Shown here: positions 8,361 through 16,970 of the stretch, piece by piece | Position numbering within the stretch: position 1 is the stretch's first letter | Layout of the letters: every line of letters starts with the position of its first letter | NCBI GenBank assembly: GCA_049115935.1 | Contig: JAGDZK010000063.1 | Coordinates: 1 to 64,000, forward strand | Direction: 5' to 3' | DNA: 64,000 nt | Source of the DNA: Bermanella sp049115935 | GTDB lineage: Bacteria; Pseudomonadota; Gammaproteobacteria; Pseudomonadales; Oceanobacteraceae | Program-made: the position numbers and the translations under genes | The notes under the pieces: model-generated | Seen by the model: the letters and a program-made list of their open reading frames with translations, nothing else | Told to the model about the DNA's origin: nothing | The model's database searches: none

Positions 8361-9230
8361 ATGCATGACATTTATATCCTCGGCTCAGGTGCCATGGGCA
8401 GCTTATGGGCAAGCTATCTATACCCACAACACACACTGCATTTTATCCAACGTAAACCAGATAATAGTGAATACCTATTTACAGTTGAGCCACACAACAA
8501 AGACGTTAAAGGTCATAGCCTAAGCGCCCAAGAAATTAAAGCAGATATTGAATATTTAATTCTAGCCACCAAAGCTTATGATGCTATTCATGCGATAAAT
8601 AGCGTGAAAGACAAACTCTCAAACAATGCTTGCGTCATATTATTGCAAAATGGCCTAGGCTCTCAGCAAGCTATATCCGCTGAATTCCCAACTATTAAAC
8701 TGTTTGCGTGCAGCTCAACTGAAGGCGCCTATAAATCCAACTCAAATACTCTTATACATGCAGGCAAAGGTGTTAACACCATAGGCCCTATGAATGCACA
8801 AGCCACGCAATCCGATTTAAGTGCATGGTTACCTAAAGGTCATTATGAATGGCGTGATGATATGGATTATGTGTTATGGCGTAAGTTCATGATCAACTGT
8901 GCCATTAACCCCCTTACCGTCTTATATAATTGCCAAAATGGGGAGCTACTAAAACAAAAAGATTACTTCACACATATGCAAAAGCTATGTGAAGAAATTG
9001 ATTTAATTACACACGTTCTATTCCCTAATACATTAGAAAACGCATTCACCATGGCGCAAAAAACTTGTGAGTTAACCGCACAAAACTTCAGTTCAATGCT
9101 ACAGGATAGACGCAAAGGCAATTCAACTGAAATCGATTACATGACAGGCTATCTACTTGAGCAAGCTAAAACACTCAATATCCCATGCCCCTACAATGAA
9201 GCCTTATACAATCAACTCAACCAAGCCTAG
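8361..9230 (+). CDS. panE: 2-dehydropantoate 2-reductase
   Basis: A 289-residue ketopantoate reductase family member (ApbA/PanE). It has an N-terminal Rossmann motif (ILGSGAMGSLWASYL), the TKAYD segment containing the conserved Lys, LLQNGLGS, and the C-terminal helical domain with WRKFMINCAINPLT, containing the catalytic Lys and substrate-binding Asn. The enzyme reduces ketopantoate to pantoate with NADPH for coenzyme A synthesis. It starts 10 bases after the stop of the RAYT-like gene, so they are probably co-transcribed. Paralogues of unknown substrate exist in this family, but the key residues are intact. Confidence 0.9.
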   Translation: MHDIYILGSGAMGSLWASYLYPQHTLHFIQRKPDNSEYLFTVEPHNKDVKGHSLSAQEIKADIEYLILATKAYDAIHAINSVKDKLSNNACVILLQNGLGSQQAISAEFPTIKLFACSSTEGAYKSNSNTLIHAGKGVNTIGPMNAQATQSDLSAWLPKGHYEWRDDMDYVLWRKFMINCAINPLTVLYNCQNGELLKQKDYFTHMQKLCEEIDLITHVLFPNTLENAFTMAQKTCELTAQNFSSMLQDRRKGNSTEIDYMTGYLLEQAKTLNIPCPYNEALYNQLNQA

Positions 9231-9300
9231 ATCTTGGCTCATACTCAAAACTAAGGTAGTCTGAAGCCACTCATTTTCAACCGCTGATAATCAAAATAAT

Positions 9301-11274
9301 ATGCGTGAGTTCTTTCGCCAACTTAAAGTTCGACAAAAGGTATTTGTATTGCTTGCCATAGCCATGGTAGGCATTTCATTACTCAATGTGAGCAGTAACT
9401 TTTGGTTGGCTACGCAAAACCCTATCCAACAACACTTATCAGTTTTAACGCCCTTATTACACGGACCGAATCAAAAAGACTATAATAGCTCCCAATGGCT
9501 TGAATTCTTAAACCAAGAGCAAGCCGCCTTCACTCTTACTGACACCGCTATTTATAACGCAAATGGTAAAAAACTCGACAGTACGAGCGATGATTTCCCC
9601 CTTCATTTAAGCCAAATTCACTTAACACCACTTGATCACGATACGGTTTTATTACCTGGGCCAAAGTTTACATTAATGGCAAAAGTCACCGCCCATGTAA
9701 CCAAGATATTTTTATTAGAAGTCGTCATTATTAGTTTATTAATTTTAGTCAGCGGGTTTGCGTTGATCTATGTCATCTTATATTTTATAAACCGTTTAAT
9801 CATTCGCCCTATCTTTTCGCTAACGGATACAACCAACGAAATTGCCATGGAACAAAATTATGGTTTACGTGCAAGACGTTTTTATCCAGATGAAATTGGC
9901 ACCCTAGCGGAAAACTTTAACTACATGCTCAATCGTATTGAACAAGATGACATGATGCTTCGCCAAGAGAAAGAAAAAGCCGAACAGGCAAGGCAACGTG
10001 CATTAGAGCTTTCCAAAAAAATGCATGATACCAATGCAAGACTTGGCTTTGAGGTAAAAGTTCGAGCAAGAGTTGAGCACAAATTAACAGACTTTCAACA
10101 TTACCTTAATAACATAATTGACTCCATGCCCAGTGCAATTATTGCAATTGACCATGAACTTAAAGTCACCCAATGGAATAAAGGGGCTACACAAATAACC
10201 CATATAAAGCGCGATGATGCTATCTATCAGCCCCTTGAAGAATCATGCGGATTTCTCTTTGCTTACTTAACACTTATTACTGACTCACTAGAGAAAAAAG
10301 TGATCAATAAAGTTGAGCGTATTAGTTTTGACTTTCAGGGGCAGAAAAGCATTCTGGATCTAACCATTTACCCGCTAGATGATACAACCCACTCTGGAGC
10401 CGTTATTCGAATCGATGATGTAACGCAACGCACGCAAATGGAAGACATGATGGTGCAATCCGAAAAGATGATGTCTTTAGGGGGGTTAGCAGCGGGAATG
10501 GCTCACGAAATTAACAACCCTCTAGGAGCTATTGTACAAACGGTACAAAACATTAAACGTCGCTTAAATCCTGCCATTCAAAAAAATATTGAAAGCGCAG
10601 AACACGTAGGCGATAACATGGAAAACATATGCGCTTATATGGAACAACGGGGGATTTTTTCGTTTTTAAATAATATCAGCCAAGCTGGCGAACGCGCGTC
10701 AACCATTGTAAATAACATATTGCAATTTAGCCGACAAAGTCCTAAAAAATTACAACCTCAAAACTTACACCACATTATTGATCGCTCAATTAGCATTGCA
10801 AAAAATGAATATAGCTTAAGTAAAGGCTATGACTTTAAGGCCATTGACCTCATTAAAGACTTCGACTTAACGCTGGATGATGTTCCTTGTATCCCATCCG
10901 AAATTGAGCAAGTTATACTTAACTTATTAAAAAATGCAGCCCAAGCCTTACAGGAATACAAACAAACAAAAGAGTTCGATTTAGATTGGTACAGCCAAAT
11001 TCAAATTAGCACTCGCAAAAACAATCAAATGGCTGAGCTCATCATTGAAGATAATGGCCCTGGCATGGATGAAGATACCACGCGTCATATCTTTGAACCT
11101 TTCTTTACCACCAAAGAAGTGGGTATGGGAACAGGACTTGGTTTATCGGTTTCATTTTTTATCATCACCAATCACCACCAGGGTCAAATGCGCGTGCAAA
11201 GCAGCATTGGCACTGGTACACGTTTTACCATCATGTTGCCGTTTGCCCCTGTGGAGCAAACCACCCCAGCCTGA
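9301..11274 (+). CDS. Membrane sensor histidine kinase (HAMP-PAS-HisKA-HATPase)
   Basis: A 657-residue hybrid-free sensor kinase. Order: membrane helix (about 14-32), periplasmic domain to about 135, second helix (about 138-160), HAMP, coiled coil (about 218-270), a PAS domain (about 270-385), the phosphoacceptor box GLAAGMAHEINNPLG with His402, and a C-terminal ATPase with N box (LNLLKNAAQAL), DNGPG and GTGLGLSVS. The HisKA box followed by a long insert (MENICAYMEQRG) resembles NtrB/DctB-like kinases. No response regulator is encoded next to it, so its target is unknown. It lies directly upstream of the cobalamin riboswitch, but nothing ties the two functionally. Confidence 0.92.
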   Translation: MREFFRQLKVRQKVFVLLAIAMVGISLLNVSSNFWLATQNPIQQHLSVLTPLLHGPNQKDYNSSQWLEFLNQEQAAFTLTDTAIYNANGKKLDSTSDDFPLHLSQIHLTPLDHDTVLLPGPKFTLMAKVTAHVTKIFLLEVVIISLLILVSGFALIYVILYFINRLIIRPIFSLTDTTNEIAMEQNYGLRARRFYPDEIGTLAENFNYMLNRIEQDDMMLRQEKEKAEQARQRALELSKKMHDTNARLGFEVKVRARVEHKLTDFQHYLNNIIDSMPSAIIAIDHELKVTQWNKGATQITHIKRDDAIYQPLEESCGFLFAYLTLITDSLEKKVINKVERISFDFQGQKSILDLTIYPLDDTTHSGAVIRIDDVTQRTQMEDMMVQSEKMMSLGGLAAGMAHEINNPLGAIVQTVQNIKRRLNPAIQKNIESAEHVGDNMENICAYMEQRGIFSFLNNISQAGERASTIVNNILQFSRQSPKKLQPQNLHHIIDRSISIAKNEYSLSKGYDFKAIDLIKDFDLTLDDVPCIPSEIEQVILNLLKNAAQALQEYKQTKEFDLDWYSQIQISTRKNNQMAELIIEDNGPGMDEDTTRHIFEPFFTTKEVGMGTGLGLSVSFFIITNHHQGQMRVQSSIGTGTRFTIMLPFAPVEQTTPA

Positions 11275-11332
11275 TCTCGCAACATGAATCACCTTGACCT
11301 TTAAGCCATGCTTTCGTAGTATGCGCGCAACT

Positions 11333-11527
11333 TTTAGGTGCTTTGACTGTTCTCTTAGGTCAAAGTTAAACGGGAAACTGGTGCCCCTGTAAACCCTACA
11401 GTCACTCCAGTGCTGCCCCCGCAACGGTAAGCAACTTAGATTTAACAACCCGCCACTGAGCTCGCTTGGGAAGGCGTTAAATCATAAATCGTAAGATTTG
11501 AGTTGTAAGCCCGGATACCGGCCTAAT
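11333..11527 (+). ncRNA. Cobalamin riboswitch
   Basis: The leader contains the full set of conserved B12-box elements in order: TTAGGTGC, AAACGGGAAACTGGTG, CAGTGCTGCCCCCGCAACGG (the B12 box core at about 11408-11427), CCACTG, GGGAAGGCG and AGCCCGGATACCGGCC. It binds adenosylcobalamin-type ligands and represses genes for B12 uptake. It ends about 100 bases before the BtuB-like receptor; no strong T-run terminator is seen, so control may be at translation. Confidence 0.96.
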
Positions 11528-11626
11528 CATTTATGAACTGTAGTTGCGGTGGGCGACTAAGTGGCAGCACATTCTCTATTTATCATTTGCTGGTTGCTTA
11601 TTGTTGCCTAACCTTGGTTGGTTAGT

Positions 11627-13615
11627 GTGAAGTATTTACGACTCCAATATATCTGTGTATTTATCACGGTCTTCGCTATCGGAGCACCTACGGCTGCACA
11701 ACTCAATGAAATTCTAGATACCGTTCATGTAACGGCAAAATCTGAACCTGAAATATCGGCGCACGATTTCATTGGTTCCCATCAATCCATTAACTTGGAA
11801 TCTTCTCAGCAACACTTCACTACTTTGTCTTCATTGCTTGAGCAACAAAGTGGTATTGAGATCCAAACCATTGGCGGCTTAGGCCAATACGCCAGCCCTG
11901 TCATTCGCGGATCGAATGGCAAGCAAGTGTTGGTTTTTTGGGACGGTTTATTAATTAACGGCATTAGTGGCTCAAGTGCGGATATAGGCAGCTTAGGGTT
12001 AAGCCATGCTCATTCCCTCGATATTTATCGTAGCCTTGCTCCCATTGAATTATCCGCCTCATCTGTAGGAGGTGTGATTCATATTAAATCGCAAGATTTA
12101 AATACGTCACCCATAAAAAATTACGGTGCATTTAGTTTAACCGCCGGCAGTTATGGTGCTCATCAAATGTCATTGCGCCAAGCTTTTGAGCACTTCGACT
12201 TTAATTGGTTGGTAGCCGGAGAATACACTGAGGCAGAAAACGATTTTGAATATTTAGAAGCTCGCCCAGTTAGCAACCCAAATCATCCAACTTATGAGTC
12301 ACGACATAATAATGCAGCTGCACAATACAATGTTTTATTAAAGGGCCAACGTCAATTTGACTCTCATCAATTTAATCTAGCCTTACAAAGCAATCACAGT
12401 GATCGTGAACTCAGTGCAAAAATTAATACACCAACTAATCAAGCCGAGATATCTTCAACGTCGAATCACTTACAAGCGAACTGGTTAATTCCATGGGGCC
12501 AAAATAACCGTAGTGAAATCATCACCAGCCTAGAACAGCAAACCCAGTTATTCGACGATCGTCATTCCACCGTTGGGTTAGGCAGCCAATTAAATGAATA
12601 TCAAAGCCAAGGCTATAAGCTTCAAGGCAATCAATATTTTGATTTTAAAACGATTGAATCCGTTAGCACATTAAGAATTCAATCTGAGAAAACTCAAACC
12701 GACTATAAGTTGCTAACAGACGAAGAAATCAATGCACAATGCACAGCAGGAAGAGGCTGTAAATCCCCTTATCGACGCTTACAAGCCGATCTTGGTACCC
12801 GCCTTTCTTACAGGAAAAATCAATTTGAATACTCGCTGCAAGCGGCGCTACTGGAAATTCAAAATCATAATTTAACCAGTGACTCTGACAGTAATACAAC
12901 CCATCACAACACCTGGTCTATTGGGGTTTCACGTTATTTTGACTCTGGCATATCTGTTTTTTATTCCTTTTCCGAACAACTCAGAGTGCCTTCAACCTAT
13001 GAGTTATTTGGAGATAGAGGTTTAAGTAAAGGTAATGACGAACTTAAACCAGAGCAAGCGCTCTCCCATGATATAGGCTTACGTTTTCAAAATTCAAAAT
13101 TGGAATATGTAACCAGTATTTATCTCAGAGATGTTACTGACGCCATTCATTCTGAAACTGATAGTTCAGGAGTGCTTCGCTACGATAATCTAGGAAAAAC
13201 TCAACACCTAGGTTGGGAACATACTTTCACTTATCAACCGTTTTACATGCTTTCATTCAGTGCTAATGTCACCTTACAAAGCAATGAAATTATAGAAGAT
13301 GAACGCTTCTCCATTTATGAAGGAAAGCAAGTGGCTGGCTACAGTCAAATCTATTCATATACAGAACTGCAATATTTAATGAACAGTTGGGATTTCAGTC
13401 TTTCACATACTTTTGAAGACGGTGGTTATTACCGAAATTCAAATGCCCTAGCTAAAGACACTAAAAAACAATGGAACCTCTCTGTCGGTAAAAATTTAAA
13501 TACCTGGCGATTTAGCTTAGATGTTTTAGATATTACCAATAATGCCGCAAGGGATTACGTGGAATACCCAGAACCTGGTCGACAAATTTATTTTAAAACC
13601 CAAACCAAATGGTGA
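11627..13615 (+). CDS. btuB: BtuB-type TonB-dependent vitamin B12 receptor
   Basis: An outer-membrane receptor of about 662 residues. It has a signal peptide ending near PTAAQ, a TonB box DTVHVTA like that of E. coli BtuB (DTLVVTA), a plug domain (VIRGSNGKQVLVFWDGLLI) and a 22-strand beta-barrel ending in an aromatic C-terminal strand (YFKTQTKW). BtuB moves cobalamins into the periplasm using TonB energy. The preceding cobalamin riboswitch fixes the substrate. I prefer the GTG at 11627, giving MKYLRLQY with Lys at position 2; a TTG at 11618 is the alternative and neither has a strong ribosome-binding site. It overlaps or abuts the next gene, a lipoprotein. Confidence 0.92.
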   Translation: MKYLRLQYICVFITVFAIGAPTAAQLNEILDTVHVTAKSEPEISAHDFIGSHQSINLESSQQHFTTLSSLLEQQSGIEIQTIGGLGQYASPVIRGSNGKQVLVFWDGLLINGISGSSADIGSLGLSHAHSLDIYRSLAPIELSASSVGGVIHIKSQDLNTSPIKNYGAFSLTAGSYGAHQMSLRQAFEHFDFNWLVAGEYTEAENDFEYLEARPVSNPNHPTYESRHNNAAAQYNVLLKGQRQFDSHQFNLALQSNHSDRELSAKINTPTNQAEISSTSNHLQANWLIPWGQNNRSEIITSLEQQTQLFDDRHSTVGLGSQLNEYQSQGYKLQGNQYFDFKTIESVSTLRIQSEKTQTDYKLLTDEEINAQCTAGRGCKSPYRRLQADLGTRLSYRKNQFEYSLQAALLEIQNHNLTSDSDSNTTHHNTWSIGVSRYFDSGISVFYSFSEQLRVPSTYELFGDRGLSKGNDELKPEQALSHDIGLRFQNSKLEYVTSIYLRDVTDAIHSETDSSGVLRYDNLGKTQHLGWEHTFTYQPFYMLSFSANVTLQSNEIIEDERFSIYEGKQVAGYSQIYSYTELQYLMNSWDFSLSHTFEDGGYYRNSNALAKDTKKQWNLSVGKNLNTWRFSLDVLDITNNAARDYVEYPEPGRQIYFKTQTKW

Positions 13616-13620
13616 AGATG

Positions 13621-14784
13621 ATGAAACAAACAAAAATACTTAAGCCTTTGGGCCTGTTATTAAGTGCTAGCCTATTAGTTGCCTGTGGCTCTGATGATTC
13701 AACAAAAAACTTAATACCTTTTGAAGGACTTGCGATTGTGCAATCTACCGCTCAAGGGGAAAGTCAACTTGAATTCACTGACGGAAAAACTGAAATCGAA
13801 AGTGGCTATAACATAAAAGAAGCCACTGATTACGCAGTATTTACTCAAGGTGAATACTTTTATCATCTAGGCCGATTCAATATTGATACTCTGCAAAAAT
13901 ATCATATTGATTCTCCAGAAGCGGGCATCTTTCCTAATGATGGCTACTCATTACGGGACTCAGGTGAATCCACATCTGCCAACCCACATAGGCTTGCATT
14001 TGTTGGCGATTCAGCAAACACAGGTGTGATCACTCGCTATGGCCTTACAGAAGCTTGGGTGGTTAATCTTGATGCAACTGACAGTGAAGACTTTTTAATC
14101 CAAACATTGGATTTAAGTAATCATACAGCCCCTTCATCCGAAACCGATGCCAAACCTGAAATGAGCATGGCTTTTATCCATGATGAAAAACTATTCATCT
14201 CGTTACAAAATCTGGATAATTGGGCACCTACTAGCAACGCCAAAGTTGTGGTGTTCGATACCAATACTTGGGAAGAAGTGGATACCGACGCCAGCACAGA
14301 CGGCACTCAAGCCATTTCACTTACCTTAATGAATCACCAAAGTTCAGCGCTTGTTGGCGATCAATTATATTTAGGTTCTTTAGTATATGGTGAGACAAAC
14401 ACAGGCGGTATTGAATTGGTTGACCTTTCAACTTACTCAACCGAAGTGATCATTGACGATAAAGCTATCTCTAAAATGGCCGCCACGAAAGAAGGGAATA
14501 TCTTTTTCTCTGACTACGCGTCATGGGAAAACAATTCGTTATATAAATTAAATTCAGATAACACTTATCAATTAGTCAGTGCTGATTTTGAAGGCATTAA
14601 CATCACAACACTTGCCAGCCCAGATATGAACCTATGGTTAGGCACCAATAGTTTTGGTGGTGAAAACCAAGTCTACCGTCTGGATGGCACGTTAGATTAC
14701 AGTCAAACCCATGAATTTAATGACCTGGTATTAAGTTCTGTGACCACTAGCTTTAAACCAATCCAAATTTCTTTTATGGATTAA
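13621..14784 (+). CDS. Propeller-like lipoprotein co-transcribed with btuB (BtuG-like candidate)
   Basis: A lipoprotein of about 387 residues: the signal sequence ends in the lipobox LLVAC followed by Gly, so lipid anchoring and transfer to the outer membrane are expected. The mature part is all-beta with repeated blade-like segments, for example EKLFISLQNL, DQLYLGSLVYGE, GNIFFSDYASW and MNLWLGTNSFGG, each followed by a short strand of the VxxFDxxTW or VYRLDG type, as in YncE-like beta-propellers. It follows btuB directly: earlier in-frame ATGs at 13609 and 13618 exist, but GGTGAAG places the start at 13621. By analogy with Bacteroidetes BtuG, a surface propeller that captures cobalamin and hands it to BtuB, a B12-binding role is inferred. 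Confidence 0.8.
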   Translation: MKQTKILKPLGLLLSASLLVACGSDDSTKNLIPFEGLAIVQSTAQGESQLEFTDGKTEIESGYNIKEATDYAVFTQGEYFYHLGRFNIDTLQKYHIDSPEAGIFPNDGYSLRDSGESTSANPHRLAFVGDSANTGVITRYGLTEAWVVNLDATDSEDFLIQTLDLSNHTAPSSETDAKPEMSMAFIHDEKLFISLQNLDNWAPTSNAKVVVFDTNTWEEVDTDASTDGTQAISLTLMNHQSSALVGDQLYLGSLVYGETNTGGIELVDLSTYSTEVIIDDKAISKMAATKEGNIFFSDYASWENNSLYKLNSDNTYQLVSADFEGINITTLASPDMNLWLGTNSFGGENQVYRLDGTLDYSQTHEFNDLVLSSVTTSFKPIQISFMD

Positions 14785-14789
14785 CAAAA

Positions 14790-14816
14790 AAAGGGCCGTA
14801 TCATCGGCCCTTTCTT
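14790..14816. terminator. Bidirectional terminator between convergent genes
   Basis: Perfect 9-bp stem AAAGGGCCG / CGGCCCTTT around a TATCAT loop, flanked by an A-run on the left and T-rich sequence on the right, 5 bases after the lipoprotein stop and 18 bases from the end of the convergent chemoreceptor gene. It can terminate both. Confidence 0.9.
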
Positions 14817-14833
14817 CATTATTTTGTGAATTC

Positions 14834-16858
14834 TCACACCTGAAAACGCTCTAACTTCTCTTGTAAAGAATGCGTCAACGCTATCACTTCTTTTATTGCT
14901 TTTACTGTATGTTCTGAGTCGTCAACGGTTGCACGACCTAAATCATTTATCTTAATCACATTCTCATCAATGGTCTTAGCCACTTGAGTTTGCTCGTCAG
15001 CTGATACTGATATCTGACCATTAATATCTGAAATACTTTTAATCATGGTAACAATTTCATCAAGAGCCGTGCGGACTTTTGATGAAGACTCCACTGTACT
15101 TTGAGCCATTTCATGACTTTTGCCCATTACACCGACAGCATCACTTATTCCGGTATGTATCGTCGTCATAACTTCATCAATTTCTTGCGCGGAGGTTTGC
15201 GTACGGCTGGCGAGTGTTCTTACTTCATCGGCAACCACAGCAAAACCTCTCCCCTGCTCTCCTGCTCTCGCCGCTTCAATAGCCGCATTTAATGCCAATA
15301 AGTTAGTTTGCTCGGCGATACCTTTAATGACGGCAAGCATACTGGCAATATTACTGGAATTCTCAGACAGTTGATTAATAACCTCTGTACTATGAACAAT
15401 CTCATCGGCAAGTGTGTTAATTTTCCCCAATGTTTCTGCTACTACTTGATTCGCGCTACCAGCTTGATTAGTTGCATCATTTGCAAAGTTTGCTGCATCT
15501 GCACTTTGACGATTCACTTCTTCAGCCGTGGCTGCCATTTGCGTGATAGCGGACGCAACCTGTTCCGTTTGGTGAAGTTGCTCATTAGCGGCTTTATTAC
15601 TTTGCTCAGCATTACCACCAACCAATTTCATGCTATCACCCACATCATTAGCCGTTTTATGTACCGCCTGAAGAAGAGCATGAATCTTATCAACCATCAC
15701 ATTGAACTCACCTGTCAATTCTCCCATCTCGTCCTTTGATGCAACATTTACTCGAATTCGCATATCGCCTTTTGAGATTCTTCGTGCCGCACTATGAAAC
15801 TGACCAACTGTACTGCGAACTGACCAAAAAAATGCGGCATATAAATATATAATCAGAAGCATGACCAATGAAATAGCTACGACAACGGTTATTAATTTAT
15901 TCATCAGCTCACTAACACGTAATGCAAGTATGCTATGAATCTCCTCCAACGCTGCTTCTTGCACCTCATAGAACGGGGACAGATTACTGACAAAGAAATC
16001 ATTAAAATCAAACCATGTGATTTCTACACTAACGGCTGAAACTATCTCATCATCAAGCTTAAACTTGATTGTTTCCATGTTGGATTCAGCCTGTTTAAAA
16101 CTTTCAGCAAACTTATCTTTAAACTCAGGAAAACTACTCAATAGGTCTTTATGAGACTGCTTCATTTTTTTTTGCTGGGCATCAAGCAAATCATATGTTT
16201 CATTTAAGGTGTCATATGTTCCCGTCATTATGTATTTTTCAACAATCGAAAAAACACCAATGGTATTGGCAAATCCAAGCACTTCTAAATGTTTTTCATA
16301 GTCTTGCAAAACTAGTTTTATCAACAACTGTACTTTTTCGTTTGTATCCTGAAGCACACCGGAATCTTGCGCGACTTTATTTGCTAAATGGATGATATCT
16401 AAAAGCACTTGGTTATTATTTTTAAATTGGTCGCTTATTGTCGGTTGTTTATTTTCTCCGCTTCGCTTTAATTTCGCTCGCCATATAGGTTCTTTAACTT
16501 CAATCTCTTTGGCAATAACCGTACCACTGTATTTTTCTCTTAAATCAGTAATTGATTTAAAAATAGTCTTTTCAAGTTCTCTTACCTGATCATTTAACCC
16601 AGGTCTTTGATAAAAAGTATCAACAGCAGCTAAATCACGATAATTGCCGACCTTATGAGCCACCCTTATTACATCGGTTACCACAATTAAAGAATCGCTC
16701 GCTTCCTCTGCTTGCTTAATATATTCATAGGTTTGATTCACTATGGCATAGCTTAGTAATAGAAGAGGAACGAAGAAGGTAATACTAATTACACCAAATT
16801 TTTTGGCGTAACTCAGTTTATTCATCAAAGCGACAGCGGGCGCTAATAGTCCATTCAC
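14834..16858 (-). CDS. Methyl-accepting chemotaxis protein, large sensor domain
   Basis: A chemoreceptor of about 674 residues. The first helix (FGVISITFFVPLLLLSYAIV) is followed by an unusually long, about 280-residue, mostly helical periplasmic domain, a second helix (LITVVVAISLVMLLIIYLY), HAMP (RRISKGDMRIRVNV) and the conserved signalling tip (EQTNLLALNAAIEAARAGE). The ligand is unknown. I chose the GTG at 16858 because a perfect AGGAGGT lies 6 bases before it; the longer in-frame TTG start would read through that site. It stands alone between a convergent lipoprotein gene and the aceEF operon. The two MCP genes in this window differ greatly in their sensor parts. Confidence 0.94.
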   Translation of the reverse strand: MNGLLAPAVALMNKLSYAKKFGVISITFFVPLLLLSYAIVNQTYEYIKQAEEASDSLIVVTDVIRVAHKVGNYRDLAAVDTFYQRPGLNDQVRELEKTIFKSITDLREKYSGTVIAKEIEVKEPIWRAKLKRSGENKQPTISDQFKNNNQVLLDIIHLANKVAQDSGVLQDTNEKVQLLIKLVLQDYEKHLEVLGFANTIGVFSIVEKYIMTGTYDTLNETYDLLDAQQKKMKQSHKDLLSSFPEFKDKFAESFKQAESNMETIKFKLDDEIVSAVSVEITWFDFNDFFVSNLSPFYEVQEAALEEIHSILALRVSELMNKLITVVVAISLVMLLIIYLYAAFFWSVRSTVGQFHSAARRISKGDMRIRVNVASKDEMGELTGEFNVMVDKIHALLQAVHKTANDVGDSMKLVGGNAEQSNKAANEQLHQTEQVASAITQMAATAEEVNRQSADAANFANDATNQAGSANQVVAETLGKINTLADEIVHSTEVINQLSENSSNIASMLAVIKGIAEQTNLLALNAAIEAARAGEQGRGFAVVADEVRTLASRTQTSAQEIDEVMTTIHTGISDAVGVMGKSHEMAQSTVESSSKVRTALDEIVTMIKSISDINGQISVSADEQTQVAKTIDENVIKINDLGRATVDDSEHTVKAIKEVIALTHSLQEKLERFQV

Positions 16859-16970
16859 AAGCTTACCTCCTAACAACTACTCTTAATAAAGTGTAGCTGT
16901 TATTTTGGCAGTGTCTTATTTTAGCGCCCTTTATTATTCATTATCATAAGGATAATTGGCTCTATCTATT

